Shown: positions 15,997 to 24,677 of the stretch, piece after piece | How positions within the stretch are numbered: the stretch's first letter is position 1 | Layout: the number at the start of each line of letters is the position of its first letter | Source: Gammaproteobacteria bacterium RIFOXYD12_FULL_61_37 | GTDB taxonomy: Bacteria > Pseudomonadota > Gammaproteobacteria > Chromatiales > Chromatiaceae | Assembly (NCBI GenBank): GCA_001801995.1 | Contig: MGZB01000018.1 | Span: 1 to 64,000 of the forward strand | Reading direction: 5' to 3' | Length of the DNA: 64,000 bases | Notes under the pieces: model-generated | What the model saw: the letters and a program-made list of their open reading frames with translations, nothing else | What the model was told of the DNA's origin: nothing | Databases searched by the model: none | Program-made: the position numbers and the translations under genes

Positions 15997-16461
15997 TCAC
16001 TCGGGGCCGGCAAGATCGGTCCGCTTGCCCAGAATCCGGCCCAGCATCGCCTTGGAGCGGGCGGCGATGGACTCCTTGCTCAGACGGGATTCTCGGGTCA
16101 GCAGCCGTTCCATGAGGAAGGATTCCTGGTAGAGGATGTCGCTCGCGGGCGGGCTGAAGGGGGAGTTGATGGTGACGCGGATGACGCGCCCCAGGTTCAG
16201 GCCCCGGCCGTCATCGAGCAGGAGCAGGTGCGGGGCGAGGCCCTTGAGGGGGTCGGGGCGGGGAAAGTCGAGCACGCCGAGCAGTTCGTAGGCGGTGTCG
16301 GAGAGCCGGACCCCCAGGTTGATGTCGCCGGGTTTGATCTCGACCAGGTAGATCCGCTGGCAGATGGCCTCCCGCAGCCGTTCGACCTGCAGGAGATAGC
16401 CGGGGGAGGGCCAGATCCGGCCCTCGCCTTGCGGGGTGGGCGGCTCCCGGCTCAGGTTCAA
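15997..16461 (-). CDS. hypothetical protein, last gene of the sulfur-linked operon
   Basis: A 154-residue soluble protein that I do not recognise. It has a mixed alpha/beta N-terminal part (VEIKPGDINLGVRLSDTAYELL, in two parts about 40-62) and a helical, basic C-terminus. There are no Cys motifs beyond one Cys near residue 34, and no signal peptide. It starts with TTG 16461, overlapping the methyltransferase stop (TTGA), which ties it to the operon that begins with the TauE/SafE gene. Many proteins in such a position are accessory factors, but no function can be assigned. Confidence 0.6.
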   Translation of the reverse strand: MNLSREPPTPQGEGRIWPSPGYLLQVERLREAICQRIYLVEIKPGDINLGVRLSDTAYELLGVLDFPRPDPLKGLAPHLLLLDDGRGLNLGRVIRVTINSPFSPPASDILYQESFLMERLLTRESRLSKESIAARSKAMLGRILGKRTDLAGPE

Positions 16462-17099
16462 GCCGGTTTCCTCAGCGAAACGGCGAGGAAACCGCCGCTC
16501 AAGCTCGCCTGGGGAATCCGGTCCTCAACTAGGCGCATCCATCGCTCGCCCAAAGGGAAGAACAGGGCGGAGGCCAGCCGGGTTTCAACCGGGGCGGGGT
16601 CGAGGCGGGGCAGCCAGGTCTTCTCGATCTCCCGCGCCTCGTCCCAGCGGGCGCCCTGGTAACCGCCCCGGTCCCGTTTGAGCCAATGGAGCAGGCTGTG
16701 CCGGTTCAACAGCCCCAGCAGCAGGCCGTGCCGGCTCACGCGCCACATCTCCCGCAGGGCTGCGACGGGATCGGCGATGAAACAGAGGCTGGTGACGGCG
16801 ATGGCGTAATCGAAGGCATGGTCGTTGAAGGGGAGTTGCAGGGCGCTCCCTTCAATATAGCGAACCAGGCCGCCTTGCGCACGGGCGAATCGGATGGCTG
16901 CGGGATCAGGATCGATGCCGGTCACTTTCAGCCCTGTTCCGGCGAAGCGGCGGCTGAAGTGCCCCGTGCCGCAACCCACATCCAGCAGGGCGGACCGGGG
17001 CTCCGGGTTCAGCAGCCTCCGCATCAGATCGAACTCCCGGCCGCTGATCCAGCGCCCGCGTCCGGTGCGATACCAGGCGTCGTAGTCCCCTGCCCTCAC
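16458..17099 (-). CDS. class I SAM-dependent methyltransferase
   Basis: A 213-residue methyltransferase of the UbiE/Methyltransf_11 type. Motif I is LLDVGCGTGHFSRRF (about 41-55), motif II is VTGIDPDPAAIRFAR, and the post-motif AFDYAIAVTSLCFIADP holds the usual acidic turn. The substrate is unknown. I start it at GTG 17099, which overlaps the stop of the preceding gene (GTGA); an in-frame GTG at 17111 is the alternative. The translated region further upstream is out of frame with the neighbouring gene and not real. Position in an operon with a DsrE-like protein and a sulfur-anion exporter suggests a role linked to sulfur or metalloid compounds, which is inference. Confidence 0.8.
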   Translation of the reverse strand: MRAGDYDAWYRTGRGRWISGREFDLMRRLLNPEPRSALLDVGCGTGHFSRRFAGTGLKVTGIDPDPAAIRFARAQGGLVRYIEGSALQLPFNDHAFDYAIAVTSLCFIADPVAALREMWRVSRHGLLLGLLNRHSLLHWLKRDRGGYQGARWDEAREIEKTWLPRLDPAPVETRLASALFFPLGERWMRLVEDRIPQASLSGGFLAVSLRKPA

Positions 17100-17416
17100 G
17101 CGCTGGCCCACTCCTCCATCATCCGCTCCTGCACCAGGTGAAGGGCCTGGTGCAGTTCCTGGAGTGCATCTCCAGAGCATCGCCCGGTCAGACCGGCGAT
17201 CAGATCCTCGGGGGTGATGATGACGCCGTCGGAGGGTGCGATCAGGGTCTCGCCGATCAGCATCGCCGGGGGAAGGTGCCTTTCCTGGGCCTCGTCCCCG
17301 CAGTATTTTATCTGGGTATCGAGACCGGCGCGCTGGCCGATGACCTCGGCGAAGCGCATGTAGAGGGTGCAACGGCCGCCGGGTGGTTGCTTGGAGATGA
17401 CGGTTATTTTGGACAT
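17096..17416 (-). CDS. hypothetical cysteine-containing protein of the sulfur operon
   Basis: A 106-residue protein starting MSKITVISKQPPGGRCTLYM. It contains two Cys near the start (GGRC at about 16 and YCGDE at about 40) and one near the middle (GRCSGD). The beginning has the strand-loop-helix feel of a thioredoxin-like or DsrE-like fold, but I cannot name the family. It lies 17 bases after the DsrE-like gene, and its stop overlaps the methyltransferase start. A sulfur-carrier or redox role is plausible from the context only. Confidence 0.65.
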   Translation of the reverse strand: MSKITVISKQPPGGRCTLYMRFAEVIGQRAGLDTQIKYCGDEAQERHLPPAMLIGETLIAPSDGVIITPEDLIAGLTGRCSGDALQELHQALHLVQERMMEEWASA

Positions 17417-17433
17417 GACGGGAATAGCTCCTC

Positions 17434-17778
17434 TCAGAACACCAGTACCTTGTCGGCCGCCAGGGTGCGTTCGCTGAGTTCCTGCAGGGTACTCCGGCGG
17501 GCGCCTTCCAGGATCTCTTCGTCCGTCAGGCCGCGGGCGTCCATGCAGGTGCCGCACAGCAGCACATCGCCCTTTCGCAGTACCGATTTGACCATCAGCT
17601 CGATGTTGTAGAAGCCCTGCGGCACCTTCTGCCCCCGCTTGGCGCAGGTTACGGCGTCGGCCATGAGGAAGAGGCTGACCTGGGTCTGGTCGTTGCTCAG
17701 GGCCTTGGCCAGACGCAGCCCGTTGTAACTGCGCTCGCTACCGTAGGGCGGGTCGTTGAGGATGATGAGGATATTCAT
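17434..17778 (-). CDS. DsrE/YchN-family protein
   Basis: A 114-residue DsrE-like protein. NILIILNDPPYGSERSYNGL (2-21) is the first strand plus the loop typical of the family. LFLMADAVTCAKRGQKVPQGFYNIE (in two parts about 36-61) contains the Cys before the helix, and VLLCGTCMDARGL (about 72-84) holds the conserved C-G-T-C strand. Such proteins bind or relay sulfane sulfur, or act as small hexameric accessory proteins. ATG 17778 is 16 bases from the stop of the TauE/SafE gene. Two conserved Cys positions are kept, so sulfur transfer is possible. Confidence 0.85.
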   Translation of the reverse strand: MNILIILNDPPYGSERSYNGLRLAKALSNDQTQVSLFLMADAVTCAKRGQKVPQGFYNIELMVKSVLRKGDVLLCGTCMDARGLTDEEILEGARRSTLQELSERTLAADKVLVF

Positions 17779-17794
17779 GGCAGTCTCCGTTGGA

Positions 17795-18580
17795 TCAGGC
17801 AAACAACACACTCTTGATCAAAATATAGCTGGCAACGAGGACCAGGAAGACCCCGAAGGCCTTTTTCAGATGGGCTGCCGGCAGGCGGTGGCCGATCATG
17901 CCGCCGGCGAAGCTGCCGACGATGGCGATGGCGGTGAAGATGGCCATGGTCCGGTAGTCGACGGCGACTGCCCCGGCGTAGCCCGCAAACCCGGCAAAGG
18001 ATTTGACCGAGACGATGCTGAGGGAAGTTCCCACCGCCCGCTTCATGGAGAGGCCGGAGAGCAGCACCAGTGCCGGGACGATCAGGAAGCCGCCCCCCAC
18101 CCCGACGAAACCGGTCAGCACACCGACACCGATGCCGTGGAGGGCGATTTCCTTGTAATGGAGTTCTTCGCAATCGTCGCCGATGCAACCCTCCGCCGCC
18201 GCCGCGCCGACGGACTTATGCGCCGACAAGGCGGGTTCCAGCATCTTCCAGGCGGCGGCGTACATGACCAGGGCGAACAGCCCCAACTGCACCACCACCG
18301 GCGTGACCACCCCGAGCAGCGCCCCGGCATAGGTCCCCGCCACGCCGAACAGGCCGAAGATGGCGGTGACCTTCAGGTTGACATTGCCGCGCCACCAGTG
18401 CTGTATGGCGGTGATGGTCGCGGTGATCGCCACGATCCCCATGCTCATGGCGATGGCCGATTTGGGCTCTACCTGGAGCAGATAGAGCAGCGCGGGCGTG
18501 GTGACGATCGAGCCGCCGCTGCCGAAGACCCCGAGCAGAAGACCGGTGACGAGCCCGGCAAGGATGACGGAAATGGACAT
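17795..18580 (-). CDS. TauE/SafE-family sulfur-anion exporter
   Basis: A 261-residue inner-membrane protein with about eight hydrophobic helices. The family motifs [21 protein letters not shown] (in two parts, about 13-33) and [19 protein letters not shown] (about 145-163) are repeated in the two halves. Members export sulfite, sulfoacetate or similar anions. The cytoplasmic loop between the halves is Ala-rich and contains a CIGDDC pair (about 127-132), which is unusual and could bind metal or sulfur. It is the first gene of a five-gene minus-strand operon and divergent from the ArsR-rhodanese gene, with an AT-rich palindrome between them. Confidence 0.87.
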   Translation of the reverse strand: MSISVILAGLVTGLLLGVFGSGGSIVTTPALLYLLQVEPKSAIAMSMGIVAITATITAIQHWWRGNVNLKVTAIFGLFGVAGTYAGALLGVVTPVVVQLGLFALVMYAAAWKMLEPALSAHKSVGAAAAEGCIGDDCEELHYKEIALHGIGVGVLTGFVGVGGGFLIVPALVLLSGLSMKRAVGTSLSIVSVKSFAGFAGYAGAVAVDYRTMAIFTAIAIVGSFAGGMIGHRLPAAHLKKAFGVFLVLVASYILIKSVLFA

Positions 18581-18630
18581 GGCTGAACTCCTCCGGTTAG
18601 GCTTTGGCACTCTGTGCCCAAGCACTTATT

Positions 18631-18658
18631 ATTCAATAGATCACTTGATTAATTGAAT
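18631..18658. promoter_or_regulatory. AT-rich palindrome in the divergent promoter (candidate ArsR-type operator)
   Basis: ATTCAAT (18631-18637) and ATTGAAT (18652-18658) form an interrupted inverted repeat with CACTTGATTA inside. It lies between the TauE/SafE operon (start 18580) and the ArsR-rhodanese gene (start 18674). ArsR-family sulfur sensors of the BigR/SqrR type bind AT-rich palindromes in such divergent promoters. Confidence 0.45.
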
Positions 18659-18673
18659 TACATGGGGAGCCGT

Positions 18674-19354
18674 ATGTCAACCGGTAATTTCAAGCACGAC
18701 CTCTTCAACCAATTCGCCCGCGTCGCCAAGGCCATGAGCAGCGGCAACCGCCTGGAACTGCTGGAGTTTCTGGCCCAGGGGGAGCGTCCGGTCGATGCCC
18801 TGGCCGAGGTGTCGGGCATGACTCTGGCCAACACCTCCCAGCACCTGCAACAGTTGCGGCTGGCGGGGCTGGTCGAGTCGCGCAAGGAAGGGCTGCGGGT
18901 CTACTACCGCCTGAGCGGTGATGATGTGGTGGATCTGCTCAAGGGATTGCGCCAAGTGGCGGAACGTCATCTGGCTGAGGTGAATTTGCTGGTGCGGGAT
19001 TACCTCTCCAGCCGCGATGCACTCGAACCGATCCCGCGCGCGGAACTCTTGAGCCGGGCGCGAGAGGGGCTGGTGATGGTGCTGGACGTGCGCCCCGCCG
19101 AGGAATTTGCTGCCGGCCACCTGCCCGGCGCGGTCAATATCCCGCTCGGCGAGTTGGAGGGGCACCTGGAAGAATTCGGCCCCGATCGGGAGATCGTCGC
19201 CTACTGTCGGGGACCCCACTGCATCCTGGCCTTCGAGGCAGTAGCCCGCTTACGCGCACAGGGCCTTCAGGCCCGGCGGCTCCAGGATGGTTTTCCCGAA
19301 TGGAAGAGCAGCGGTTTGCCGGTGGAGCAGGGCAGCGGACCGGATTCGGCCTGA
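18674..19354 (+). CDS. ArsR-family regulator fused to a rhodanese domain
   Basis: A 226-residue fusion. The N-terminal ArsR winged helix (about 5-95) has MTLANTSQHLQQLRLAGLVE as the recognition helix region and RKEGLRVYYRL as the wing. The C-terminal rhodanese domain (about 115-220) has MVLDVRPAEEFAAGHLPGA, and AYCRGPHCILA carries the catalytic-loop Cys. Such fusions likely sense sulfane sulfur or thiol-active compounds. ATG 18674 is chosen because GGGGAG sits 5 bases upstream; ATG 18662 is possible. It is divergent from the sulfur operon and is the obvious candidate regulator. Confidence 0.88.
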   Translation: MSTGNFKHDLFNQFARVAKAMSSGNRLELLEFLAQGERPVDALAEVSGMTLANTSQHLQQLRLAGLVESRKEGLRVYYRLSGDDVVDLLKGLRQVAERHLAEVNLLVRDYLSSRDALEPIPRAELLSRAREGLVMVLDVRPAEEFAAGHLPGAVNIPLGELEGHLEEFGPDREIVAYCRGPHCILAFEAVARLRAQGLQARRLQDGFPEWKSSGLPVEQGSGPDSA

Positions 19355-19394
19355 AGGCGCGCGCGTCAACTCGCATTCCATCGACAGCGGCGCT

Positions 19395-20174
19395 TCAATC
19401 CTTCCAGTCCAGCACGGCCGTTACGGGGTAATGATCGGAAGGGAACAGGTTTCCTTCGTGGGTACGGTCTATCTGGGCATCCAGGACGCGGAAATGGTCG
19501 GAGACCAGAATCCAATCGATGGGGGCCATCTCTTCCGGTCGGCCAAAGGCATGAAAGGTGGCTTCATCCGCTCCGCTGGGATGGATCTGGCGGAACGCAT
19601 CGATCAGCCTTCCATCGCCGGTCAGGCGCCGGTAGGCGTCTGACTGCTTATCGGCGTTGAAGTCGCCCGTGACGATGACCGGCGACTCCTCGCAAATTTG
19701 GTCCAGCCATTGGCGGAGAAACAGGGCATCCCCATCGATGGCCGTCGGCTCATAGTCGAAATGTGTATTCACATAGATGAGGGGCCGCCCCGTAGGCTGG
19801 TGGGTGAGCTGGGCCCAAGTCAGCGTTCGAGGATAGACGCTGCCCCAGCTCTTGCTGCCGGGGATTTCCGGGGTCTCGCTGAGCCAGAAGTGCCCTGTCT
19901 TGAGAAGTTGAAAAGCCGACCGCCGGAACAGCAGTGGCGCCATCTCCAGCGCCGTGTCGCCAGGACCTTCCCGATGAACGCCATAAAATGGGTAATCCAG
20001 CAGATGGGCCCGAACGAATTCGGCCTGGGCGTCATCGCGGCACTCCTGGAGCCCAAGCAGATCCGGCTCGAAGGCCCGGACCCTGGCAAGGGCGAAGGAC
20101 TTTCGCCGGTTCCAGTGATTTTCTCCGTCATCGGCCAGGCCGTAACGGATGTTGAAGCTCATCACCTTGATCAT
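19395..20174 (-). CDS. endonuclease/exonuclease/phosphatase-family hydrolase
   Basis: A 259-residue EEP-fold protein. Motifs are VMSFNIRYG (4-12), GLQECR (about 39-44, metal-binding Glu), NTHFDYE, VTGDFNADK (about 165-173) and the final PSDHYPVTAVL with the catalytic Asp-His. It resembles the small secreted-like EEP hydrolases of polysaccharide loci, although no signal peptide is seen. Substrates in the family range from nucleic acids to sugar or inositol phosphates, and the sequence does not decide. ATG 20174 is chosen; longer upstream frames overlap the GH5 gene. It follows the GH5 gene by 10 bases, so the two are co-transcribed. Confidence 0.82.
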   Translation of the reverse strand: MIKVMSFNIRYGLADDGENHWNRRKSFALARVRAFEPDLLGLQECRDDAQAEFVRAHLLDYPFYGVHREGPGDTALEMAPLLFRRSAFQLLKTGHFWLSETPEIPGSKSWGSVYPRTLTWAQLTHQPTGRPLIYVNTHFDYEPTAIDGDALFLRQWLDQICEESPVIVTGDFNADKQSDAYRRLTGDGRLIDAFRQIHPSGADEATFHAFGRPEEMAPIDWILVSDHFRVLDAQIDRTHEGNLFPSDHYPVTAVLDWKD

Positions 20175-20184
20175 GGGCGGGATC

Positions 20185-21372
20185 TCAGGCCACCTCTCCC
20201 CCCGCCCTTTCGAGCATGGAACGTATCCCCACGAACTGCTCCGGCTTGCCGAGGTCGGGGATGATGCCCTGATCCACGCAGTCCCGATAGCACCACTCCG
20301 GGGTGGTCTCCGTGCGATAGGTCCAGAAGAACCAGCCGGCATATTTCTCGAAGGTCAGCAGTTGCGCGGCGGCATAGCCGCGATAGGCCGCCGCCATCTG
20401 GAATTCGTCCATCGCCTCCAGGGCGTGGTTGAAGGGGCCTTCCGCCCAGAGGGAGACCACCTTCAGGTTCATGCCCAGGCTCCATTCGCCGCAATAGACC
20501 TGCAAGCCCGACTCGCGGATGATCTCGTCCGCCTCGCCCCGCCAGTCCACGGCGCTCTTGCGGATATGGCCGAAGATGTCCATGTCGATGTCGTCACGGG
20601 CAAAACACTGGTAGCGGTGGATGTCGATGGCGACGTTTTGATACTCGGGCGCCTGGAGAAACCCGGCGTATTCCCGGTGGGAACGGAAGCCATCGTGAAA
20701 GACCACCGTCACCCGCTCGGGCGGGCAGTGGCGGCGGATGCGGTGATAGGCGTCGCTGGTGTAGCGCTTGAGAAGCTCGGTATCGATGTCCCACCGGGGC
20801 TCGTTGAGCACCTGGATGCCGTTTAGCGCCGGCCGGTCGGCATAACGTTGCGCCAGGCGCTCCAGCACATCCAGGGAGTGCTGGAGGTACTCCTCGCTGG
20901 TATGCCACTCGCAGACCCCCATGATGCCGCCATTGTCGAAGCCGTTCTGGCAGCCCGGTGCAGCATGGAGATCGAGCACCACCCGCAGGCCGAACTCCTC
21001 GGCCCAGCGGAAGACCCTGTCGACGATCTCCAGCCCCCCGACTACGAAGGGATATCGCGCATCCCCGTAGCTGCGGTGGTAAGGATAGTCCTTGCCGAAG
21101 AGCCAATGGCCCACCGGGAGCCGCACGGCATTGATGCCGGCCTGGGCCAGCCAGGCGAAGTCGTCGCGCCCGATGAAGCTGTTCCAATGCTGGTGCAGGC
21201 GCCGCGTCGCCTCGGCCTCGCCCAGCTCGACGCAGTAGGAGGTCTCGTCGGTGGCCTTCAGTCCCTCGAACAGGCTGGGGGTGATCCACTTTTCCAATAC
21301 CAGCCAGCCGCCGAGATTGACGCCGCGAAGCTTGCTGCCGTTTGCCTGGACATTGGTGCTAACCATGGTCAT
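20185..21372 (-). CDS. glycoside hydrolase family 5 (exo-1,3-beta-glucanase-like)
   Basis: A 395-residue GH5 enzyme with the look of the yeast exo-1,3-beta-glucanase branch: RGVNLGGWLVLEKWITPSLF (17-36), AGINAVRLPVGHW (about 80-92), VVLDLHAAPGCQNGFDNGG, the acid/base Glu in IQVLNEPRWD (about 193) and the nucleophile Glu in VYCGEWSLG (about 303). There is no signal peptide, so it should act inside the cell. It lies in the same strand block as the EEP hydrolase, an ABC-like protein and a GH1 beta-glucosidase, which suggests turnover of a beta-glucan or glycoside. Confidence 0.87.
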   Translation of the reverse strand: MTMVSTNVQANGSKLRGVNLGGWLVLEKWITPSLFEGLKATDETSYCVELGEAEATRRLHQHWNSFIGRDDFAWLAQAGINAVRLPVGHWLFGKDYPYHRSYGDARYPFVVGGLEIVDRVFRWAEEFGLRVVLDLHAAPGCQNGFDNGGIMGVCEWHTSEEYLQHSLDVLERLAQRYADRPALNGIQVLNEPRWDIDTELLKRYTSDAYHRIRRHCPPERVTVVFHDGFRSHREYAGFLQAPEYQNVAIDIHRYQCFARDDIDMDIFGHIRKSAVDWRGEADEIIRESGLQVYCGEWSLGMNLKVVSLWAEGPFNHALEAMDEFQMAAAYRGYAAAQLLTFEKYAGWFFWTYRTETTPEWCYRDCVDQGIIPDLGKPEQFVGIRSMLERAGGEVA

Positions 21373-21430
21373 ATCTCCGTAGGTGGGGTTACCGGAAAAA
21401 TCAACTGTAGGGGGCGGATCGCCATGATCA

Positions 21431-23125
21431 TTACAGGTGCAACCGGCGCGAGAAGAAGGCCGCGCCGTTGGAAAAATGGGTAATGGCGATGAGCGTGGCG
21501 TCGGGGAGCCGTTCGCAGATCAGGCGCAACATCCGTTCCTCCTCCTGGGGGCCGAGGGAGTCGAAGGCCTCCTGGAGGAATATCCAATGGGGCTGGTTCA
21601 GCAGGAGGCGGACCATGCCCAGCCGTTGCTGCTCCCCACGGGCCAGGGCGCTGGACCAGGTGTCCGTCAGGTCGAACTCGCGGATCAGGTGATCCAGCTT
21701 TCCAACCCGATGCATCGCCTCTTCGATCTCCGCCTGGGCAAAATGGTCGCAGGGCGCGGGATAGCAGATGGCCTTGCGCAATGTGCCGGTGGGCAGATGG
21801 GGCCGGGGCGGCATGAAGAAGAGCCGGTCGTTGCAGGGGAGTTCGATGACGCCGCTGCCCCAGGGCCTGATCCCGGCGATGGCGCGGAAGAGCTTGGCGC
21901 CGGTGAAGGCATTGCCGGTGATCAGCACATGCTCGCCCTTGGCGATCTCCATGTTGATGCCCTGTGCCAATGTCGGACCTTCGAACTTGGCAATACTGAG
22001 GTCACGGAAGGTCAGCACCGGCCGGTCGGACTCCTTCAACTGAATCCAATGGTTCTCCGGTTTGGCGATCTCCGTCTCCACATTGTCCAGCGCCCGCAGC
22101 AGGCCCAGGATGCGTTCCACCGAGGCACGCCACTCAGCGATCGATCCCGCGGCGTTGACCGGCAGGGAGAGGGCGGAGACCATGCGCTGGAAGGCCTGGG
22201 CCACTTGGGTCAGCCCGCCCAGGCTGATCTGCCCCAGGACGTAGCGAGGGGCGGAGATCAGGATCGGGACGCCCATGTTCAGAACGGAATAACCCGTATT
22301 GAACATCAGGATGTTCCGCCATCCCTTGGTTTGCGCGTTCCAGCTCTGGCGGATCATGTCGAACAGCTCGCGGAAGTGGTGCCGCTCGAATTTCTCGGCC
22401 TGGATCAGGGCGATGGCCTGGCTGTTTTCCCGCGCGTCGATCAACCCGGCGCGGAAGTTCGCCTCTGCCGTCTGTTTGCTGTTGGTGGCGGAGGTCAGGG
22501 AGCGGCTGACCCGCAGGCCCAACCAAGAGGCCAGGGCGGTGTAGAGGATCGCGATCCAGACCAAGTGGCCGTAAATGGGGATCTGGACAACACCCAGATC
22601 GAGCGTCACAACCCCCGACAGGGTCCAGAGCATATGGCTAAAACTGATCAGCAGCAGGATGCAGTAGAACAGCGAATGACCCAGGGAGACCGCCGATTCG
22701 GTGGCAATACGGCAGTCCTCGGCGATACGGCCGTCCGGGTTGTCATGCTCGCCCGGCAGGTGGGAGATCAGGTAGTGCCGGCCGTCGCGCATCCAGCGGG
22801 AGAAGACATAGTCCGTCAGCCAATCGCGCCAACAGATCTCCAGGCTGCGTTTGATGACCAGATGGGACCCGGTCAGGGCCATGTCGGTGATGAAGATGAT
22901 GATCAGCAGGATGACCTGCATCTTCACCCCGCTCATGGAGTGCTGTTCGAGGGCATCGAACAGGTCCGCGTTCCAGTGGGTGACCACCACGGCCAGGACG
23001 TTCTGCATTACCGTCAGGAAGGCCAGGAGAAAGACGGTGCCCCGTATCTTTCGCTTCTGTTCCGAACACCAGAACTTTCTCGATAGACGGAGGAATTCGA
23101 CAAAGAAATTGCTGGGATTCGGCAT
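21431..23125 (-). CDS. SbmA/YddA-like ABC membrane protein with a degenerate nucleotide-binding domain
   Basis: A 564-residue fused permease/ATP-binding protein of the YddA/SbmA-BacA type. The membrane domain covers about 30-340 (KRSLEICWRDWLTDYVFSRW is a family block). The nucleotide-binding domain covers about 370-560. Its key residues are off: the P-loop reads GNAFTGAKLF where GPSGSGKST is usual, so the Lys and Ser/Thr positions are Ala and Lys. The Q-loop Gln is Pro (PPRPHLPTGTLR), and the Walker B Asp is Gln (WIFLQEAFDSLG). The signature is nearly kept (ARGEQQRLG). ATP hydrolysis is therefore doubtful. It may work like SbmA, which has no ATPase domain at all and uses the proton gradient. 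It sits between the GH5 and GH1 genes. Confidence 0.82.
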   Translation of the reverse strand: MPNPSNFFVEFLRLSRKFWCSEQKRKIRGTVFLLAFLTVMQNVLAVVVTHWNADLFDALEQHSMSGVKMQVILLIIIFITDMALTGSHLVIKRSLEICWRDWLTDYVFSRWMRDGRHYLISHLPGEHDNPDGRIAEDCRIATESAVSLGHSLFYCILLLISFSHMLWTLSGVVTLDLGVVQIPIYGHLVWIAILYTALASWLGLRVSRSLTSATNSKQTAEANFRAGLIDARENSQAIALIQAEKFERHHFRELFDMIRQSWNAQTKGWRNILMFNTGYSVLNMGVPILISAPRYVLGQISLGGLTQVAQAFQRMVSALSLPVNAAGSIAEWRASVERILGLLRALDNVETEIAKPENHWIQLKESDRPVLTFRDLSIAKFEGPTLAQGINMEIAKGEHVLITGNAFTGAKLFRAIAGIRPWGSGVIELPCNDRLFFMPPRPHLPTGTLRKAICYPAPCDHFAQAEIEEAMHRVGKLDHLIREFDLTDTWSSALARGEQQRLGMVRLLLNQPHWIFLQEAFDSLGPQEEERMLRLICERLPDATLIAITHFSNGAAFFSRRLHL

Positions 23126-23160
23126 GAGAAGGTCGCTATCAGGGGTTGGGGGAGCCGATC

Positions 23161-23208
23161 TGTAGGTTGGCCTTCAGGCCGACATGCCGGGCTAAAGCCC
23201 GGCCTACG
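23161..23208. repeat. REP-like palindromic repeat
   Basis: GTAGGTTGGCC, then CCGGGCT/AGCCCGG and GGCCTAC, form an imperfect hairpin between the ABC-like gene and the GH1 gene. GTAGG-type ends also occur at 56093 and 61410. Confidence 0.5.
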
Positions 23209-23220
23209 GTACTAGACTGG

Positions 23221-24522
23221 TTACCTCAGCGTCGGCAAGGCATCCAAGTGGCGCTTGATCTGCTCTCCGCTGAATCCATTTTCCTGGATGACCTGCCGAT
23301 AGAATAGCGCACTGGGCTTAGGTGTGCGCTGGAAGGTCTGGAAATCCACGCCCACAAGACCGAAGCGCGGGATGAAGGAGGTCCACTCGTAATTATCCAT
23401 CAACGACCAGTAAAAATAGCCGCGCACATCCACGCCACGATCGATCGCCTCCCGGAGCGCGGAGAGGTGCAGCGCCAAATAGACGATGCGGAAACGGTCG
23501 TCGTCCGCAGAACAGCCGTTCTCGGTGATGTAGACCGGGTAGTCGTTCAGCCGCTCCAGGTTGGCAATCAGCCCTTCCGGATACATCTCCTCCAGATAGA
23601 ACGGCATCGGGACCATCTTCAGTTCCTTGTGATGGAAACGGGCTCCATCCAAGCTGGCGAAGCGCGCATCGATCATGTGGCGGGTGTAGTAATTGACGGC
23701 CCAAAAATCCAAAGCGCCCTTCACATCGGGGTCGTATTCGGCGTCATGGTTGGGATAGACCAGCTCACCGGTGCGCAGGGCGTGAAAGAAGAACTCGTTG
23801 GTGGTGAAGTCGGCAAACCCCGTCATGCACCGGTCCAGGCTGTCGTGGAAGCGGCGGGGAAACCAGTGGATGAAGGCGTGGGCGCTGCTCACCGGGGCCG
23901 TCGAATGTTGCTTGATCAGGTGATAGCCCAGGGCATGCAGGCGGATCATGTTGAATTTGAGGGGCGCGACCCCCGGCCCCGATGTCAGCCCGCCCCACTG
24001 GTTGAACTCATTGAATACATTCCAGCCGCTGACAAAGGGGGTGATCTTCGGCACCAGGAAGGCCAGATAGCGTTCGAAGTAGCGGAAATTGGCGGTACTG
24101 CCAAAGGCCCCCATCCGGTCGAACCAGAGCGGGTGGGTGAAGTGGTGCAGGGTGACGAAGACCTTGATCCCCCTTTGGACCAGACGTTCCAGCAGATCGA
24201 GGTAGTGATCGACAGCCTCCGAGTCCCACCGGCCCTCCTGGGGCTCGATCCGGCTCCATTCGATGGACATCCGGTAACCCCGGTGGCCCAGGGACGCGAT
24301 GAGTTCCACATCCTCCCGGTAGAGCCGGTAGTGGTCGCAGGCCTTGCCGGAAGGCGCCCGGATTTTGCGCTCGGGGTCATCTTTATAAAAATCAGGCTGC
24401 TGCTCATTGTGCCAGGACTGGGAATGGATATTGTCGCCTTCGATCTGATGCCCGGCAGTTGCGCTACCCCAGAGGAAGCCCTCGGGGAAGCGAACCGGCG
24501 GCAGGCTGAATACGTCGTACAT
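23221..24522 (-). CDS. glycoside hydrolase family 1 beta-glucosidase
   Basis: A 433-residue GH1 enzyme. FPEGFLWGSATAGHQIEGDN (13-32) is the N-terminal GH1 signature. The acid/base Glu lies in WNVFNEFNQW (about 172), with Phe where NEP is usual. The nucleophile Glu lies in YITENGC (about 335). GYFYWSLMDNYEW is the C-terminal signature block. There is no signal peptide, so it should hydrolyse a short glycoside in the cytoplasm. The first 100 residues are repeated, at about 90 percent identity by eye, in a truncated copy at 29308-29646, and the duplication includes about 20 bases upstream of the start. It is the first gene of the minus-strand glycoside cluster. Confidence 0.9.
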   Translation of the reverse strand: MYDVFSLPPVRFPEGFLWGSATAGHQIEGDNIHSQSWHNEQQPDFYKDDPERKIRAPSGKACDHYRLYREDVELIASLGHRGYRMSIEWSRIEPQEGRWDSEAVDHYLDLLERLVQRGIKVFVTLHHFTHPLWFDRMGAFGSTANFRYFERYLAFLVPKITPFVSGWNVFNEFNQWGGLTSGPGVAPLKFNMIRLHALGYHLIKQHSTAPVSSAHAFIHWFPRRFHDSLDRCMTGFADFTTNEFFFHALRTGELVYPNHDAEYDPDVKGALDFWAVNYYTRHMIDARFASLDGARFHHKELKMVPMPFYLEEMYPEGLIANLERLNDYPVYITENGCSADDDRFRIVYLALHLSALREAIDRGVDVRGYFYWSLMDNYEWTSFIPRFGLVGVDFQTFQRTPKPSALFYRQVIQENGFSGEQIKRHLDALPTLR

Positions 24523-24677
24523 GGCTGATTCTCCGAGATTACCGCGTTACCAGGCTGAATGGCTGTTCCTTTGTTTCGTTTCCCAGAAAGAACACCTTCA
24601 GCCCGTAGGCTACGGTGAGACACGAACCGCATCAACCCTGTGCAGCGGTGCGGTCCGTGCCTGACCACGGCCAGGCT

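Noticed and set aside
21437-23086. 549-codon plus-strand frame opposite the SbmA/YddA-like gene
   Set aside because: Antisense shadow: the opposite strand encodes a full ABC protein with family motifs.
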